From the NCBI GenBank assembly GCA_022843445.1, contig JALHNS010000027.1, positions 1 to 33,430 on the forward strand: a DNA stretch of 33,430 nucleotides, in the 5' to 3' direction. Below the pieces are notes generated by a model. The model was not told the DNA's origin. It searched no databases and saw nothing but the letters and a program-made list of their open reading frames with translations. Position 1 is the stretch's first letter, and each line of letters opens with the position of its first letter. Made by a program: the position numbers and the translations under genes. Source of the DNA: Gemmata sp. Lineage in GTDB: Bacteria; Planctomycetota; Planctomycetia; Gemmatales; Gemmataceae. This document shows positions 25,322-33,430 of the stretch, one piece after another.

Positions 25322-26989
25322 ATGAGCGACTACTACATCTTCAACATTCGCGATCTGACCAAGCACTACGGCAAGAAGGAGGTCCTCAAGAACATCAACC
25401 TGAGCTTCTACCCCGGGGCGAAGATCGGCGTACTCGGGTCCAACGGCGCGGGCAAATCGACCCTCCTGAAGATCATGGCCGGTGTGGACAAGGACTTCAT
25501 GGGCGAGGCGTGGCCGCACGCCAGCGCGAGCATCGGCTACGTGCCGCAAGAGCCGCACCTCACGCCGGGCAAGACCGTTCTCGAAAACGTCGAAGAGGGC
25601 GTCGCGCACATTCGCGCGCTCCTGAAGCGGCAGGAAGAGATCGGCGAGAAGATGGGCGACCCGGACGCGGACTTCGACAAGCTCTCCGCGGAAATGGAAA
25701 TCGTTCAGGCGAAGATCGACGCGACCAACGCCTACGAGATCGACCGGCAGCTCGAAATCGCGATGGACGCGATGCGCCTCCCACCTTCGGACGCGCCCGT
25801 GGAGCGCCTGAGCGGTGGCGAGCGCCGCCGCGTCGCGCTGTGCAAAACGCTCCTCCAGCGCCACGACCTCTTGCTCCTCGACGAACCCACGAACCACTTG
25901 GACGCGGAGAGCGTGGAGTGGCTGGAGCACCACCTCGGAGCGTACCCGGGGGCGGTGGTCGCGGTCACGCACGACCGCTACTTCCTCGACAACGTGGCCA
26001 AGTGGATTCTGGAACTCGACAACGGCCGCGGGTACCCGTACTCGGGCAACTACTCCGGCTGGCTCGAGCAGAAAAAGAAGCGGCTCGCGGTGCAGGAGAA
26101 GCAGGAGAGCGCCCGGCAGAAGCAGCTCGACCGCGAACTCGAATGGGCCAAGAGTTCGCCCCGCGCGCGGATGACCAAGAGCAAGGCGCGCCTCGCCAAC
26201 ATCGAGAAGCTCCAAGAGCAGGTGATCGACGAGGAAGAAAAGGAGCTGACGATTCAGATTCCCGCGGGGCCGCCGCTCGGCGACCTCGTCGTGCGCGCCG
26301 AGGGGCTGAAGAAGGGCTACGGCGACGTGCTGCTGTACGACGACATGACGTTCAACCTGCCGAAGGGCGGGATCGTCGGCATCATCGGACCGAACGGTGC
26401 CGGTAAGACGACGCTGTTCCGCATGATCGTGGGCCAAGAGAAGCCCGACGGCGGCACGCTCACCGTGGGGCCGACGGTGAAGGTGGCCTACGTCGATCAG
26501 AACCGCGACGCGCTGAACGACAAGAACACCATCTTCGAGGAGACGACCGGCGGCACCGACTACATCATGTTGGGCAAGCAGCGGATCGCGAGCCGGGCGT
26601 ACTGCGCGAAGTTCAACTTCCGCGGCCCGGACCAGCAGAAGCTGGTGGGCAGTTGCAGCGGCGGCGAGCGCAACCGCATTCACCTCGCGAAGCTGTTGCG
26701 CAGCGGCGGCAACTTGCTGTTATTGGACGAGCCGACCAACGACTTGGACGTGGACACGCTCCGCGCGCTGGAAGAGGCGCTCATCAACTTCAGCGGGTGC
26801 GCGGTGGTGATCTCGCACGACCGCTGGTTCTTGGACCGGATCGCGACGCACATTCTGGCGTTCGAGGGCGACAGCAAGGTGGTCTGGTGCGAGGGCAACT
26901 TCGGGGTGTATGAAGAGCAGCGCCGCGCCCGCCTCGGGGCCGCCGCGGACCTGCCCACGCGCATCAAGTACCGGAAGCTCACGAGCTGA
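25322..26989 (+). CDS. ettA: Energy-dependent translational throttle protein EttA (ABC-F)
   Basis: A 555-aa twin-ATPase ABC-F protein, the same length as E. coli EttA. The first ATPase has Walker A GSNGAGKS (39-46), an arm region rich in Glu/Lys (about 95-140), signature LSGGE (about 163) and '[12 protein letters not shown]'. A basic linker follows (about 240-300, '[14 protein letters not shown]' to '[14 protein letters not shown]'), the P-site tRNA interaction motif in this family. The second ATPase has GPNGAGKTT (about 356) and '[12 protein letters not shown]'; its signature reads CSGGE, with Cys replacing the usual Leu. EttA binds the ribosomal E site and gates the first elongation step according to ATP/ADP levels. 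It is soluble, with no TM segments. Start: AGAGG six bases before the ATG. It appears monocistronic, bounded by a promoter gap and the repeat cluster at 27011. Confidence 0.96.
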   Translation: MSDYYIFNIRDLTKHYGKKEVLKNINLSFYPGAKIGVLGSNGAGKSTLLKIMAGVDKDFMGEAWPHASASIGYVPQEPHLTPGKTVLENVEEGVAHIRALLKRQEEIGEKMGDPDADFDKLSAEMEIVQAKIDATNAYEIDRQLEIAMDAMRLPPSDAPVERLSGGERRRVALCKTLLQRHDLLLLDEPTNHLDAESVEWLEHHLGAYPGAVVAVTHDRYFLDNVAKWILELDNGRGYPYSGNYSGWLEQKKKRLAVQEKQESARQKQLDRELEWAKSSPRARMTKSKARLANIEKLQEQVIDEEEKELTIQIPAGPPLGDLVVRAEGLKKGYGDVLLYDDMTFNLPKGGIVGIIGPNGAGKTTLFRMIVGQEKPDGGTLTVGPTVKVAYVDQNRDALNDKNTIFEETTGGTDYIMLGKQRIASRAYCAKFNFRGPDQQKLVGSCSGGERNRIHLAKLLRSGGNLLLLDEPTNDLDVDTLRALEEALINFSGCAVVISHDRWFLDRIATHILAFEGDSKVVWCEGNFGVYEEQRRARLGAAADLPTRIKYRKLTS

Positions 26990-27010
26990 GCGGCGTCTTG
27001 TCGGAAGCGC

Positions 27011-27134
27011 TTGAACGAGCCGCGAACGCCGGTGAGCGGCACGCTCCAACGAGCCGCGAACGCCGGTGAGCGGCACCCGTGCGGATACGGAAACTCGGCG
27101 CTTGGCCGCTCACTGGCGTTCGCGGCTCGTTCAA
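27011..27134. repeat. Repeat with two direct and one inverted 27-29-bp units
   Basis: The same 29-base unit (AACGAGCCGCGAACGCCGGT, then GAGCGGCAC) occurs at 27014-27042 and 27048-27076. A reverse-complement copy with one mismatch lies at 27105-27131. Outer bases TTGAACGAGC (27011-27020) and GCTCGTTCAA (27125-27134) extend the pairing, so the first or second copy can form a long stem with the third. It sits between ettA and the ABC ATPase gene and could terminate the former. A second small palindrome, CCCCTCCGGGG, follows at 27151-27161, just before the ATPase start. Confidence 0.9.
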
Positions 27135-27176
27135 TCGCAGCACTCCGTCGCCCCTCCGGGGCTGAAGGCACGAAGC

Positions 27177-27866
27177 ATGATCGAACTCCTCGACGCGGTG
27201 AAGACGTACCAGCAGGGCACGCGCACCGTGAGCGCCGTGCGCGGGGTGTCGCTGCGCGTGAACACCGGCGAGTTCGTCACCATCATGGGGCCGAGCGGGT
27301 CCGGAAAATCCACGCTCATGCACCTCATGGGCGCGCTCGACACGCCCACCAGCGGCCGCGCCGTGTTCCACGGCCAAGACCTTCAGCGCATGTCCGATCG
27401 GCAGCGCTCGCTCTTGCGCCGCAACCGCATCGGGTTCGTGTTTCAGGCGTTTAATTTGCTCAACAATCTTAACGCGGCCGAAAACGTCGCACTGCCGTTG
27501 CTGCTCGGGGGCATGGCGCGAAGCACGGCGCTCGCGCGCGCCGCGGAGTGCCTCGAGCGCGTGAACATGGGCCACCGGCTGTCGCACTTCTCCGACGAGC
27601 TTTCGGGCGGCGAGATGCAGCGCGTCGCCGTGGCGCGCGCGCTCGTCTCGGACCCGGAAGCGGTGCTGTGCGACGAACCGACCGGCAACCTCGACTCCGC
27701 CACCAGCCGCGAAATCCTCACCCTCCTCTCGAAGCTGCCCGAACCGGGCAAGCGCGCCGTCATCATGGTGACGCACGACCCCAACGGCGCGAGCTACGGC
27801 ACCCGCCTCGTGCGCATCCGCGACGGCTTGATCGAATCGGACGAGCAAGTGGGCCGTGGGCAGTGA
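27177..27866 (+). CDS. ABC transporter ATP-binding protein (LolD/MacB type)
   Basis: A 229-aa ATPase. Walker [10 protein letters not shown] (38-46), Q-loop Q90, signature LSGGE (142-146) followed by [10 protein letters not shown], Walker [14 protein letters not shown] (162-174; Cys where Ala/Leu is common), and the switch histidine in VTHDP (H200). The '[14 protein letters not shown]' stretch and '[19 protein letters not shown]' are typical of the LolD/MacB/FtsE group, which works with FtsX-type permeases. The ATG at 27177 follows GAAGG at about nine bases. The frame upstream is repeat DNA. The permease 0.7 kb downstream (28558) is its likely partner. The last residues (VGRGQ) and the stop lie inside the repeat at 27849-27959. 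Confidence 0.94.
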   Translation: MIELLDAVKTYQQGTRTVSAVRGVSLRVNTGEFVTIMGPSGSGKSTLMHLMGALDTPTSGRAVFHGQDLQRMSDRQRSLLRRNRIGFVFQAFNLLNNLNAAENVALPLLLGGMARSTALARAAECLERVNMGHRLSHFSDELSGGEMQRVAVARALVSDPEAVLCDEPTGNLDSATSREILTLLSKLPEPGKRAVIMVTHDPNGASYGTRLVRIRDGLIESDEQVGRGQ

Positions 27867-27959
27867 GCAGTGGGCGGAAGAAAGCAGCGAGTGCCGCACG
27901 GTCGATGCGAAGGAGCGAAGTTCGTCTCTTCTGTCCACTGCCCACTCTCCACTCCCCAC
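27849..27959. repeat. G/T-rich inverted repeat overlapping the ATPase stop
   Basis: The left arm is built of GTGGGC/CAGTG-type units (27849-27876). The right arm, 27935-27959 (CCACTGCCCACTCTCCACTC and on), is its imperfect reverse complement, with about 58 bases between. The TGA of the ABC ATPase gene (27864-27866) lies inside the left arm. The next gene starts 7 bases after the right arm. It resembles short G/T-rich dispersed repeats and might reduce or adjust downstream expression within the operon. Confidence 0.75.
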
Positions 27960-27966
27960 TATTCCC

Positions 27967-28467
27967 ATGCCCTACGCCACCTGTCCCGCGTGCAAGGCCG
28001 ACGTGAAGTACGCGAAGGGCCTCGCGCCCGGTAGTACGGTGACGTGCCCGGATTGCGACGAAGAGTTCACCCCGCCGAAGCTGAAGCAGACGAAAAAGGC
28101 CTACAACCCCGAAGAAGACGAAGACACCTACAAGGTGGGCCGCGCGGAGTCGGACGCCGACGAGCGCGACAAGACCCGCAAGGCCGGGGCCGCCATGCGC
28201 GGCGCGCAGCGCCGCGAGCGCGAGTTCCGCGAGATGGTGAACGAGCGCCGCGGGAGCTTCTGGTTCCGCGGCCCGGAAGTGTGGCTTCTGGTGCTGGGCG
28301 TCGGTGCGGGGTTGGGCGCGCCGTTCGGCATCTGGCTCGCCCGCAACTGGGGCAAACTCGGCGACCAAAAGGTGTTTTGGATCGTCGTGGGGTTGGTGCT
28401 GCTGATGGCCGTGTGCGCCGGCCTCACCGGGAGCGCGTGGGCGTGGCTGCGGCGGAATCGGGATTGA
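27967..28467 (+). CDS. Zinc-ribbon membrane protein next to ABC exporter
   Basis: A 166-aa protein. The N-terminal zinc ribbon has C6-x2-C9 and C27-x2-C30 ('TCPACKADVKYAKGLAPGSTVTCPDC'). A charged linker follows (about 45-100, with an RxxE-rich helix), then two TM helices (about 104-126 and 136-160). This ribbon-plus-membrane architecture is common in Gemmata-type genomes; its role is unknown. It lies between the ABC ATPase and the FtsX permease genes, so a part in the export complex or its regulation is possible but not shown. The start at the ATG at 27967 is the only sensible one; no strong ribosome-binding site precedes it, because the repeat occupies that position. Confidence 0.87.
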   Translation: MPYATCPACKADVKYAKGLAPGSTVTCPDCDEEFTPPKLKQTKKAYNPEEDEDTYKVGRAESDADERDKTRKAGAAMRGAQRREREFREMVNERRGSFWFRGPEVWLLVLGVGAGLGAPFGIWLARNWGKLGDQKVFWIVVGLVLLMAVCAGLTGSAWAWLRRNRD

Positions 28468-28470
28468 ATT

Positions 28471-28536
28471 GTCGAACCGCCGGCGTGAGCCGGTGGGTAC
28501 GTTTCACAACCCGCCGGCTCACGCCGGCGGTTCGAC
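28471..28536. repeat. Intergenic palindromic repeat, family A (complete copy)
   Basis: Arms 28471-28498 and 28509-28536 are 28 bases each and pair along their whole length except for one G-T position. The loop is 10 bases (ACGTTTCACA). The right arm equals that of the copy at 1-59. It lies between the zinc-ribbon gene stop (28467) and the permease start (28558), within a presumed operon, so it may cause partial termination or protect the upstream mRNA. It is not adjacent to any transposase. Confidence 0.92.
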
Positions 28537-28557
28537 CAAATACGGACAGGAACACGG

Positions 28558-31272
28558 ATGACCGTTTACCGCCTGCTCGCCCTGCGCTACCTGCTCCAAC
28601 GGTGGGACCGGGCGGCGCTCATTGTGCTCAGCATCGCGCTGGGTGTCGCCACGCTCGTTTCGGCGCGCATCCTGAACCGGTGCGTCGAAATCGCGGCGCT
28701 CGACACCACTACCCCCGGCGGCAGCGCCGAGTTGTACGTCGCCAACGGCGAGGCCGGCGTGCTGCGCGGCGTCGCGGACGAGCTGCGCGCCGCGAACGTG
28801 CCCGGCGTGCGCTCCGTGCAGCCGCTGGTGTACGACCGCGTGTCGCTCCCGGACCTCGACGGCCGCGTGTCGGTGCTCATCGGCGCGGAGGTGTCGTCGC
28901 AGTTGCTCACTTCCGAGAACCCGCTGAAGGCGAAGGTGGAAGTGCTCGCCACCGCGCCGAAACTGCAACTGCTCCCGGTGCTCGCGGCCGTCCAAAACGG
29001 CGACCTCACGCTCGCGGGCGAACTGTGGGACCGCATCCCCGGTCGGCTCGTCATGGTGAGCCGTCCGGTGTACGACGAGTGGTTGCGGCGCACCGGGGGC
29101 AACAAGCCCTTCGTGGTGCGGCACGCGACGCGCGACGTGACGTGCCTGCCGGTTGGCGTGGTCGAATTTGAACGCGATTCGCCGCTCGCCGCGCTCGGCA
29201 AGAACTTCATCGGCATGAGCGTGGGGCAAGCGGCGCAAGTGGTGCGCCCGGTGCCACCGCTGTGCGCGCTCGGCGGCGGGTTAGGCGACATCGTGGCCGA
29301 GCAGCTCGCGCCCCAGAAAGTGAACCGCATCGACGTGTTCCTCGAACCGGGCGCGAGCATTGACGCGGTCGAACCGCAACTCGCACGCGTGGTGGGCACG
29401 CGCGCGACCGTGCGCACCCCGGACGAGCACAAGCGCGGCACGCAGGAAATCGTGAACGGGTTCACCGTCGCGCTACTCGTGTGCTCGCTCGGCGCGATGA
29501 TCGTGGGGCTGTTCCTCGTGTACAACGCGATGGCCGTGACGGTCGCGGAGCGCCGCGCCGATATCGGCATCATGCGCTCCATCGGCGCGACCCGCGGGCA
29601 GGTGATTCTGCTGTTCGCGAGCGCCGCGGCGCTGCTGGGCGTGGTCGGCGCGGGCGCCGGCATTCCGCTGGGCGTGCTGCTCGCGGACCTCACGTTTTCG
29701 CAGTTCCGCGGCGAGCTGGAATCGCTGTTCCTGAACCCCGAAGTGGACCCGGCGAAGCTGACCGGGGGCACCGCGCTGGCCGCCGCCGCCGCGGGCGTCT
29801 TAACAGCGGTACTCGCGGCGCTGATCCCGGCGATTCAGGCCGCGAACGCAGACCCGGCGCACGTCGTGCGCCGTTCCGCCGGCACGAAGGGCGCGTGGAA
29901 GCTCCTTCATCGCGGCATCTGCACGGCGATGGTGCTCGCCGGGACCGCCATGATTCTGCTCCGCGCCGATCTTCCCCAACGGCTCGGGTCCATCGGCGGC
30001 ATGATGACGGTTCTCGTGGGCCTCCTGCTCGCCGCGCCGATTCTCGTCGGCGGGATGATCGCGGCGCTGTCGCCGCTGGTCCGCGCGACGTGCCCGTTCG
30101 AGCTGCGCCTCGCGTTCGACAACCTCTCCCGCGCACCGGGGCGCACGGGCCTCGTGATCGGCGCGCTGGGTGCCGGTGTCGCGCTGATGTTCCAGACCGC
30201 GGGGGTGGGCCGCAGCAACGAGGAGCCGATCGTCGCGTGGATCGGCCAAGTGGTGCAGGCCGATCACTTCGTGTTCAGCGGGAACATGGCGTCCGCGAAC
30301 AGTTCCAACAGCCCGATGAGCGCGAACGTGGCCCGCGACCTGCGCGCGGTACCGGGCGTCGAACACGTGTTCGGCATCCGCTATTCGCGGCCCGAACTGA
30401 ACGGCACGATGATCTGCTTGGTCGCCATCGATGTGACCACCTACGCAGCCGCGACCGCGCCGCGGGTGCCCGAAGGCGCGCTCGACCTCGCGCGGTTCCC
30501 CGAGCTGGACGACGCGGACCCGGCGCACGTCGGCGTGAACAAGGTGCTGGTGAGCGAGAACTTCCTCGTGCGGCACAAGTCGAAGGTGGGCGACACGATC
30601 CGCGTGCCGGGGCCGAACGGCCCGGTGGAACTGCTCATCACCGGTGCGGTGCGCGACTACACGTGGAGCCGCGGCACGGTGTTCATCGACCGCCCGCGCT
30701 ACGTGAAACTGTTCGGCGACGAACTGATCGACATCTGCCACGTGTTCACGAAAGCCGACGCGCCGCCGAGTACGCTGGCGGAACTCGAACGGTACACGAA
30801 CCGCAAGGGGCTGTTCCTCACCGACCGCGATTCGCTGCGTTCGTTCCTCTCGGAACTCATCAACCGCGTGTACGTGCTCGCGTACATGCAGCAAATCTTG
30901 GTGGGCGTGGTGGCGGCGCTGGGGGTGGTGACGGCGCTGTTCATTTCGGTGTTGCAGCGGAAGCGCGAGTTGGGCCTGTTGCTGGCGGTGGGCGCGACCC
31001 CGGCGCAGGTGCTGCGCTCGGTGCTGGCGGAAGCGTTCCTGATGGGCTGCTTCGGCACCGCGCTGGGTATCTTGATCGGCCTGCCGATGGAGTGGTACAT
31101 CCTGAAGGTGATGCTGGTGGACGAATCCGGGTTCAACTTGGACCTGCTGGTGCCGTGGAAGGCGGCGCTGGGCATCGCGGGCGTGTCGGTGCTGCTGGCA
31201 ACGCTAGCCGGGTTGCTGCCCGCGTGGCGCGCGATCCAAACCCGCATCCCCGACGCGCTACAGTACGAGTGA
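28558..31272 (+). CDS. FtsX-like ABC transporter permease
   Basis: A 904-aa permease with two FtsX modules. TM helices are visible at about 19-37, 302-327, 350-378, 403-430, 483-508 and 531-550, then the second module (about 771-895) with three more. A large periplasmic domain lies between about 45 and 295 and another between 555 and 770. The loop after TM2, 'AERRADIGIMRSIGATRGQV', and its counterpart 'QRKRELGLLLAVGATPAQVLRSVLAEAFL' are the FtsX coupling helices. 'ANADPAHVVRR' after the fourth TM is typical as well. With the LolD/MacB-type ATPase upstream it should form an exporter or lipoprotein/substrate extruder driven from the cytoplasm. The cargo is unknown. Start: ATG at 28558 directly after the family A palindrome. 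Confidence 0.93.
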   Translation: MTVYRLLALRYLLQRWDRAALIVLSIALGVATLVSARILNRCVEIAALDTTTPGGSAELYVANGEAGVLRGVADELRAANVPGVRSVQPLVYDRVSLPDLDGRVSVLIGAEVSSQLLTSENPLKAKVEVLATAPKLQLLPVLAAVQNGDLTLAGELWDRIPGRLVMVSRPVYDEWLRRTGGNKPFVVRHATRDVTCLPVGVVEFERDSPLAALGKNFIGMSVGQAAQVVRPVPPLCALGGGLGDIVAEQLAPQKVNRIDVFLEPGASIDAVEPQLARVVGTRATVRTPDEHKRGTQEIVNGFTVALLVCSLGAMIVGLFLVYNAMAVTVAERRADIGIMRSIGATRGQVILLFASAAALLGVVGAGAGIPLGVLLADLTFSQFRGELESLFLNPEVDPAKLTGGTALAAAAAGVLTAVLAALIPAIQAANADPAHVVRRSAGTKGAWKLLHRGICTAMVLAGTAMILLRADLPQRLGSIGGMMTVLVGLLLAAPILVGGMIAALSPLVRATCPFELRLAFDNLSRAPGRTGLVIGALGAGVALMFQTAGVGRSNEEPIVAWIGQVVQADHFVFSGNMASANSSNSPMSANVARDLRAVPGVEHVFGIRYSRPELNGTMICLVAIDVTTYAAATAPRVPEGALDLARFPELDDADPAHVGVNKVLVSENFLVRHKSKVGDTIRVPGPNGPVELLITGAVRDYTWSRGTVFIDRPRYVKLFGDELIDICHVFTKADAPPSTLAELERYTNRKGLFLTDRDSLRSFLSELINRVYVLAYMQQILVGVVAALGVVTALFISVLQRKRELGLLLAVGATPAQVLRSVLAEAFLMGCFGTALGILIGLPMEWYILKVMLVDESGFNLDLLVPWKAALGIAGVSVLLATLAGLLPAWRAIQTRIPDALQYE

Positions 31273-31365
31273 TCTGCGCTGCTCGATACCGCAGACAGTT
31301 TCCCTCGGTCGAGCTTCTGTGCGATTACACTGAAGTCGGATTCGGATTCGGTGGAGGGCCGACGA

Positions 31366-31881
31366 GTGCGATACTCACTCCTGTGCTGGATTCTCCTCGG
31401 AACCGGTTGCAAGGCGGATCGTCCGCCAGCGATGCCAACCTTACCAACACCTGCCGACGTCGCACGCGCGACCGTCACCGTGTCGGGTGTGGTGAGTGGT
31501 CAACCCGATCTCGCCGAGTTTGAACTGCCCGCCGAATTCGTCCCGGAGTTACTCGGAGTTCTCGGCCCGGTCGTGTACTCCAAGCACCCGCGGTCCGAGC
31601 TGCTCCGAGAAATCGGGCGAGTGCGGTTCGCCTGTCGCGATGGCCGCACGGTCGAAGTGGGATTGGTATTCTTCGGCAAGGAGCCGGTGCTGTTCACCCT
31701 TCAGGGCGTGCCGTGCGTTCGGGGCGGACCGTACCACGATCTCGCACCCGGAAAGGACAAGTACCTGCCGGAGGTGCTGACGCTGGAGGCTTACTTGCGG
31801 GCCGTTGGGCGCGGCGACCGCGAAGCGGCGCGCCAGTATTTGAGCCTGCTCCACCGATCAGCGGGTAAGCAGGATTCGTAG
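31366..31881 (+). CDS. Putative small lipoprotein of unknown function
   Basis: A 171-aa protein from the GTG at 31366, which has GGAGG eight bases upstream; an in-frame GTG at 31351 contains that GGAGG and is less likely. A short hydrophobic signal (residues 3-14) ends at C15 in 'WILLGTGCKAD', a weak lipobox (Gly at -3 rather than Leu). A Pro/Thr-rich linker follows, then a small mature domain. No known family was recognised. It lies 93 bp after the permease gene and ahead of a small two-TM protein gene, so it may belong to the same functional group. Confidence 0.65.
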   Translation: MRYSLLCWILLGTGCKADRPPAMPTLPTPADVARATVTVSGVVSGQPDLAEFELPAEFVPELLGVLGPVVYSKHPRSELLREIGRVRFACRDGRTVEVGLVFFGKEPVLFTLQGVPCVRGGPYHDLAPGKDKYLPEVLTLEAYLRAVGRGDREAARQYLSLLHRSAGKQDS

Positions 31882-31906
31882 GCCGTTCTCTCGGAGCGCC
31901 CGTGCC

Positions 31907-32257
31907 ATGAATCGCCCTCAAACGTGCGCCGTCGCCATTGGGCTTCTCGGCTTGGTCGCAATGGCGCTTTACGTGCCGTATCGCGAGGTCGAACGGGTGT
32001 ACGCGGTGGTTCCTGTGCAGCGGCCCGGGGGCGAACTTGTCAGCATGGGGCGAACCGACGAAGTGCGCGAAGTGAATGTGCTCGCGGCGGGATCCTATTG
32101 GGTCTGGGCACCGCCGAGCGACGAACGGGCCGCGTGGTTCGGAACCGAGCGCGAGATTTCGGTTCACTGGTCGCGGGTACTCGTCCAAGCGGCGGTCTGG
32201 GGGCTGATCGTTGCCGCATGGGTGGTGCTGGTGCGCGTAGACCGGAATGGGCGATAG
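31907..32257 (+). CDS. Small two-TM protein of unknown function
   Basis: A 116-aa protein with TM helices at about 8-24 and 91-109 and a loop of about 65 residues between, probably extracytoplasmic ('VYAVVPVQRPGGELVSMGRTDE'). The start at the ATG at 31907 is preceded by GGAG about 10 bases away. It follows the lipoprotein gene by 25 bp and ends 20 bp before the convergent glycosyltransferase gene. The family was not recognised. Confidence 0.7.
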   Translation: MNRPQTCAVAIGLLGLVAMALYVPYREVERVYAVVPVQRPGGELVSMGRTDEVREVNVLAAGSYWVWAPPSDERAAWFGTEREISVHWSRVLVQAAVWGLIVAAWVVLVRVDRNGR

Positions 32258-32277
32258 CGGAGCCGTGTGCGCCGCAC

Positions 32278-33249
32278 TCAGGCGTGGCCTTCGAGGTAGA
32301 AGGCGTACATGCGGCGGTCGAAGCGGCGGTACGCGGACAGCATCAGCCGGTCGGCGCGCTCGCGCCCAATCAGTAACCCCAACAGCTTCTCCGGCCGCGA
32401 CGCTTCCGGCCGCGCGCCGGCTTCGGCGAGTTCGCCGAGTACGCGCGTGAGCGCCGCTTCGCGCTCCGGGAACAACCCTTGTGCGCGCAAGCGCCGCCGA
32501 ACGCGCTTTGCGGCGGTCGCCAGTTCGCTTCCCCACTGCGCCAGTAACTCCGGGCGTGCGCGGAACGCGGCGTAGGTGCGCATCAGCACTTCGGCGCGCG
32601 TGTCGAGCATCCGCGGGCGGTTCGTGCTCATCGAACCGGCGGCGATGCGGTAGTACGCGCCCACACCCGGCACGGCCACCAACTGTGCCCCGGTGAGCGC
32701 GATGCGCACCCACAAGTCCCAGTCCTCGCACGAGCGCAGCGACGTCTCGAAGCGGCCCACGCGCTCGACGAGCGCCCGCGGTACGAGGTACGAATTCGGT
32801 GGGCCGGGGTTGTCGTGCAGCAGTTGCGGGAACGGGTCGCCGCCGTGCGGGAAGCGGTCCGGTTCGAGCGGTTCGGCCGGGTTCGTTGCGAACTTGCGCC
32901 ACCCGCTGATGGCGAACACGTCGTCGCGGCCCGCGACGGCTTCGACCGCTCGCGCGATTGCTTCGGGCGGGAGTAAGTCGTCCGAATCGAGGAAGAGGAG
33001 GTAGCGGCCGCTACTCGCGGCGATACCGGCGTTGCGCGCTGCCGGGAGGCCGGCGTTCGCCTGCGAAACGTAGCGGATGCGGTCGCCGTAGCCGCGCGCC
33101 ACGGCGTCGGTGTCGTCGGGCGAACCGTCGTTCACCACCACCACTTCAACCACGGGGTGCGTTTGCGCGAACGCGCTCTCCAGCGCGCCCGGCAGGAAGT
33201 GCGCCTGCTTGTAGCACGGGACGACGACCGACACGAGCGGCGCGCTCAC
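32278..33249 (-). CDS. Family 2 glycosyltransferase
   Basis: A 323-aa GT-A fold glycosyltransferase. 'VSVVVPCYKQAHFLPGALES' opens the nucleotide-binding domain. DGS (41-43) follows 'VVVVN', then 'NAGLPAARNAGI' (65-76) and the metal-binding DSDD (88-91). 'SCEDWDLWVRIAL' (about 173-185) gives the ED motif near the catalytic base. The last 90 residues are basic and helical. It transfers a sugar from a nucleotide donor; the acceptor is unknown, perhaps envelope polysaccharide. The GTG at 33249 is three bases after the stop of the gene before it, with AAGGGG upstream, so the two genes are translated as a pair. Confidence 0.93.
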   Translation of the reverse strand: MSAPLVSVVVPCYKQAHFLPGALESAFAQTHPVVEVVVVNDGSPDDTDAVARGYGDRIRYVSQANAGLPAARNAGIAASSGRYLLFLDSDDLLPPEAIARAVEAVAGRDDVFAISGWRKFATNPAEPLEPDRFPHGGDPFPQLLHDNPGPPNSYLVPRALVERVGRFETSLRSCEDWDLWVRIALTGAQLVAVPGVGAYYRIAAGSMSTNRPRMLDTRAEVLMRTYAAFRARPELLAQWGSELATAAKRVRRRLRAQGLFPEREAALTRVLGELAEAGARPEASRPEKLLGLLIGRERADRLMLSAYRRFDRRMYAFYLEGHA

Positions 33250-33252
33250 GGC

Positions 33253-33430
33253 TCACCCCTTCGGCCGCGTGCAGATCGCGAAGTGGCAGAACGGGTGCCC
33301 GAACAGCGCCGCGGTTTCGAGCGGCAGCACCGGGTAATCCGCCGGCGACGCGGTGCCCAGCGCCACGGCCGCTTCCACGCCGGCGCGGGCCGCGTCGAGC
33401 CAGTGCGCGCGGCCCAACAGCCGGCGCAGG
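33253..33430 (-). CDS. C-terminal end of an unrecognised protein (cut by window edge)
   Basis: The minus-strand frame from the window end to TGA 33255-33253 encodes at least 58 residues without a stop: 'LGRAHWLDAARAGVEAAVAL' through 'FGHPFCHFAICTRPKG'. Codon use matches the neighbouring genes, and the stop sits three bases before the glycosyltransferase start, which supports a real gene. The family cannot be named from the tail. Polysaccharide-related enzymes or methyltransferases are possible given the neighbour. Confidence 0.7.
   Translation of the reverse strand, partial: LRRLLGRAHWLDAARAGVEAAVALGTASPADYPVLPLETAALFGHPFCHFAICTRPKG

Noticed and set aside
27011-27134. Possible CRISPR array (repeated units)
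   Set aside because: Only two direct units with a 5-base gap plus one inverted unit; no regular spacers and no cas genes.
29481-31523. 680-codon alternative frame within the permease gene
   Set aside because: Same-strand out-of-frame shadow; Arg/Gly-rich with no motifs, whereas the chosen frame shows FtsX modules.

Overview
The window is a GC-rich (roughly two-thirds G+C) bacterial chromosome segment. It is most likely from a planctomycete of the Gemmata type (family Gemmataceae). This is inferred from a pilin-signal DUF1559 protein, an 'LEQLEDR..PA' N-terminal motif on an exported protein, CxxC zinc-ribbon N-termini fused to membrane proteins, HTTM and LamG proteins, very long HEAT-repeat proteins, and intergenic palindromes. 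No rRNA, tRNA, CRISPR array, transposase or phage gene was recognised.

Left region, 68-14051, all minus strand: five co-directional genes. In transcription order they are an ATP-dependent DNA ligase with an N-terminal SWIM zinc finger, a 75-aa single-domain WGR protein, a 1098-aa helical-repeat protein with an internal BRCT domain, a 2324-aa WD40 plus HEAT-repeat protein with acidic tracts (start overlapping the previous stop as GTGA), and a YehQ-like SWIM-finger protein. The shared theme is nucleic-acid ends (ligase, WGR, BRCT, two SWIM fingers) on large repeat scaffolds. It resembles the E. coli yeh/molR neighbourhood in its WGR and SWIM content, but the SWIM-ligase, BRCT and WD40 parts are different. 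This is the best candidate for a poorly described system. Palindromes lie in two of its gaps, so it may be more than one transcript.

Middle region, 14109-22197: an AT-rich inverted repeat; an exported PQQ-type sugar dehydrogenase with an FG-GAP-like tail; a small membrane-anchored protein; a DUF1559 pseudopilin; a divergent LamG membrane protein whose zinc ribbon lies upstream in another frame (apparent frameshift); and an operon of a pteridine-reductase-like SDR, an HTTM-partner gene broken by one in-frame TAG, and an HTTM membrane protein.

Right region, 22197-33430: kbl (glycine C-acetyltransferase) converging across a hairpin on a DUF2325 protein; ettA (ABC-F translation factor); an ABC export cluster (LolD/MacB-type ATPase, zinc-ribbon membrane protein, FtsX-type permease); a candidate lipoprotein and a small two-TM protein; then, on the minus strand, a family 2 glycosyltransferase preceded by the C-terminal end of an unrecognised gene cut by the window edge.

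Many gaps hold hairpin-forming repeats. One ~66-bp palindrome occurs twice (1-59, truncated by the window edge, and 28471-28536). Others lie at 1974-2089, 12474-12558, 14181-14290, 16806-16886, 23387-23407, 27011-27134 and 27849-27959. All assignments come from reading the sequence; no database search was run.
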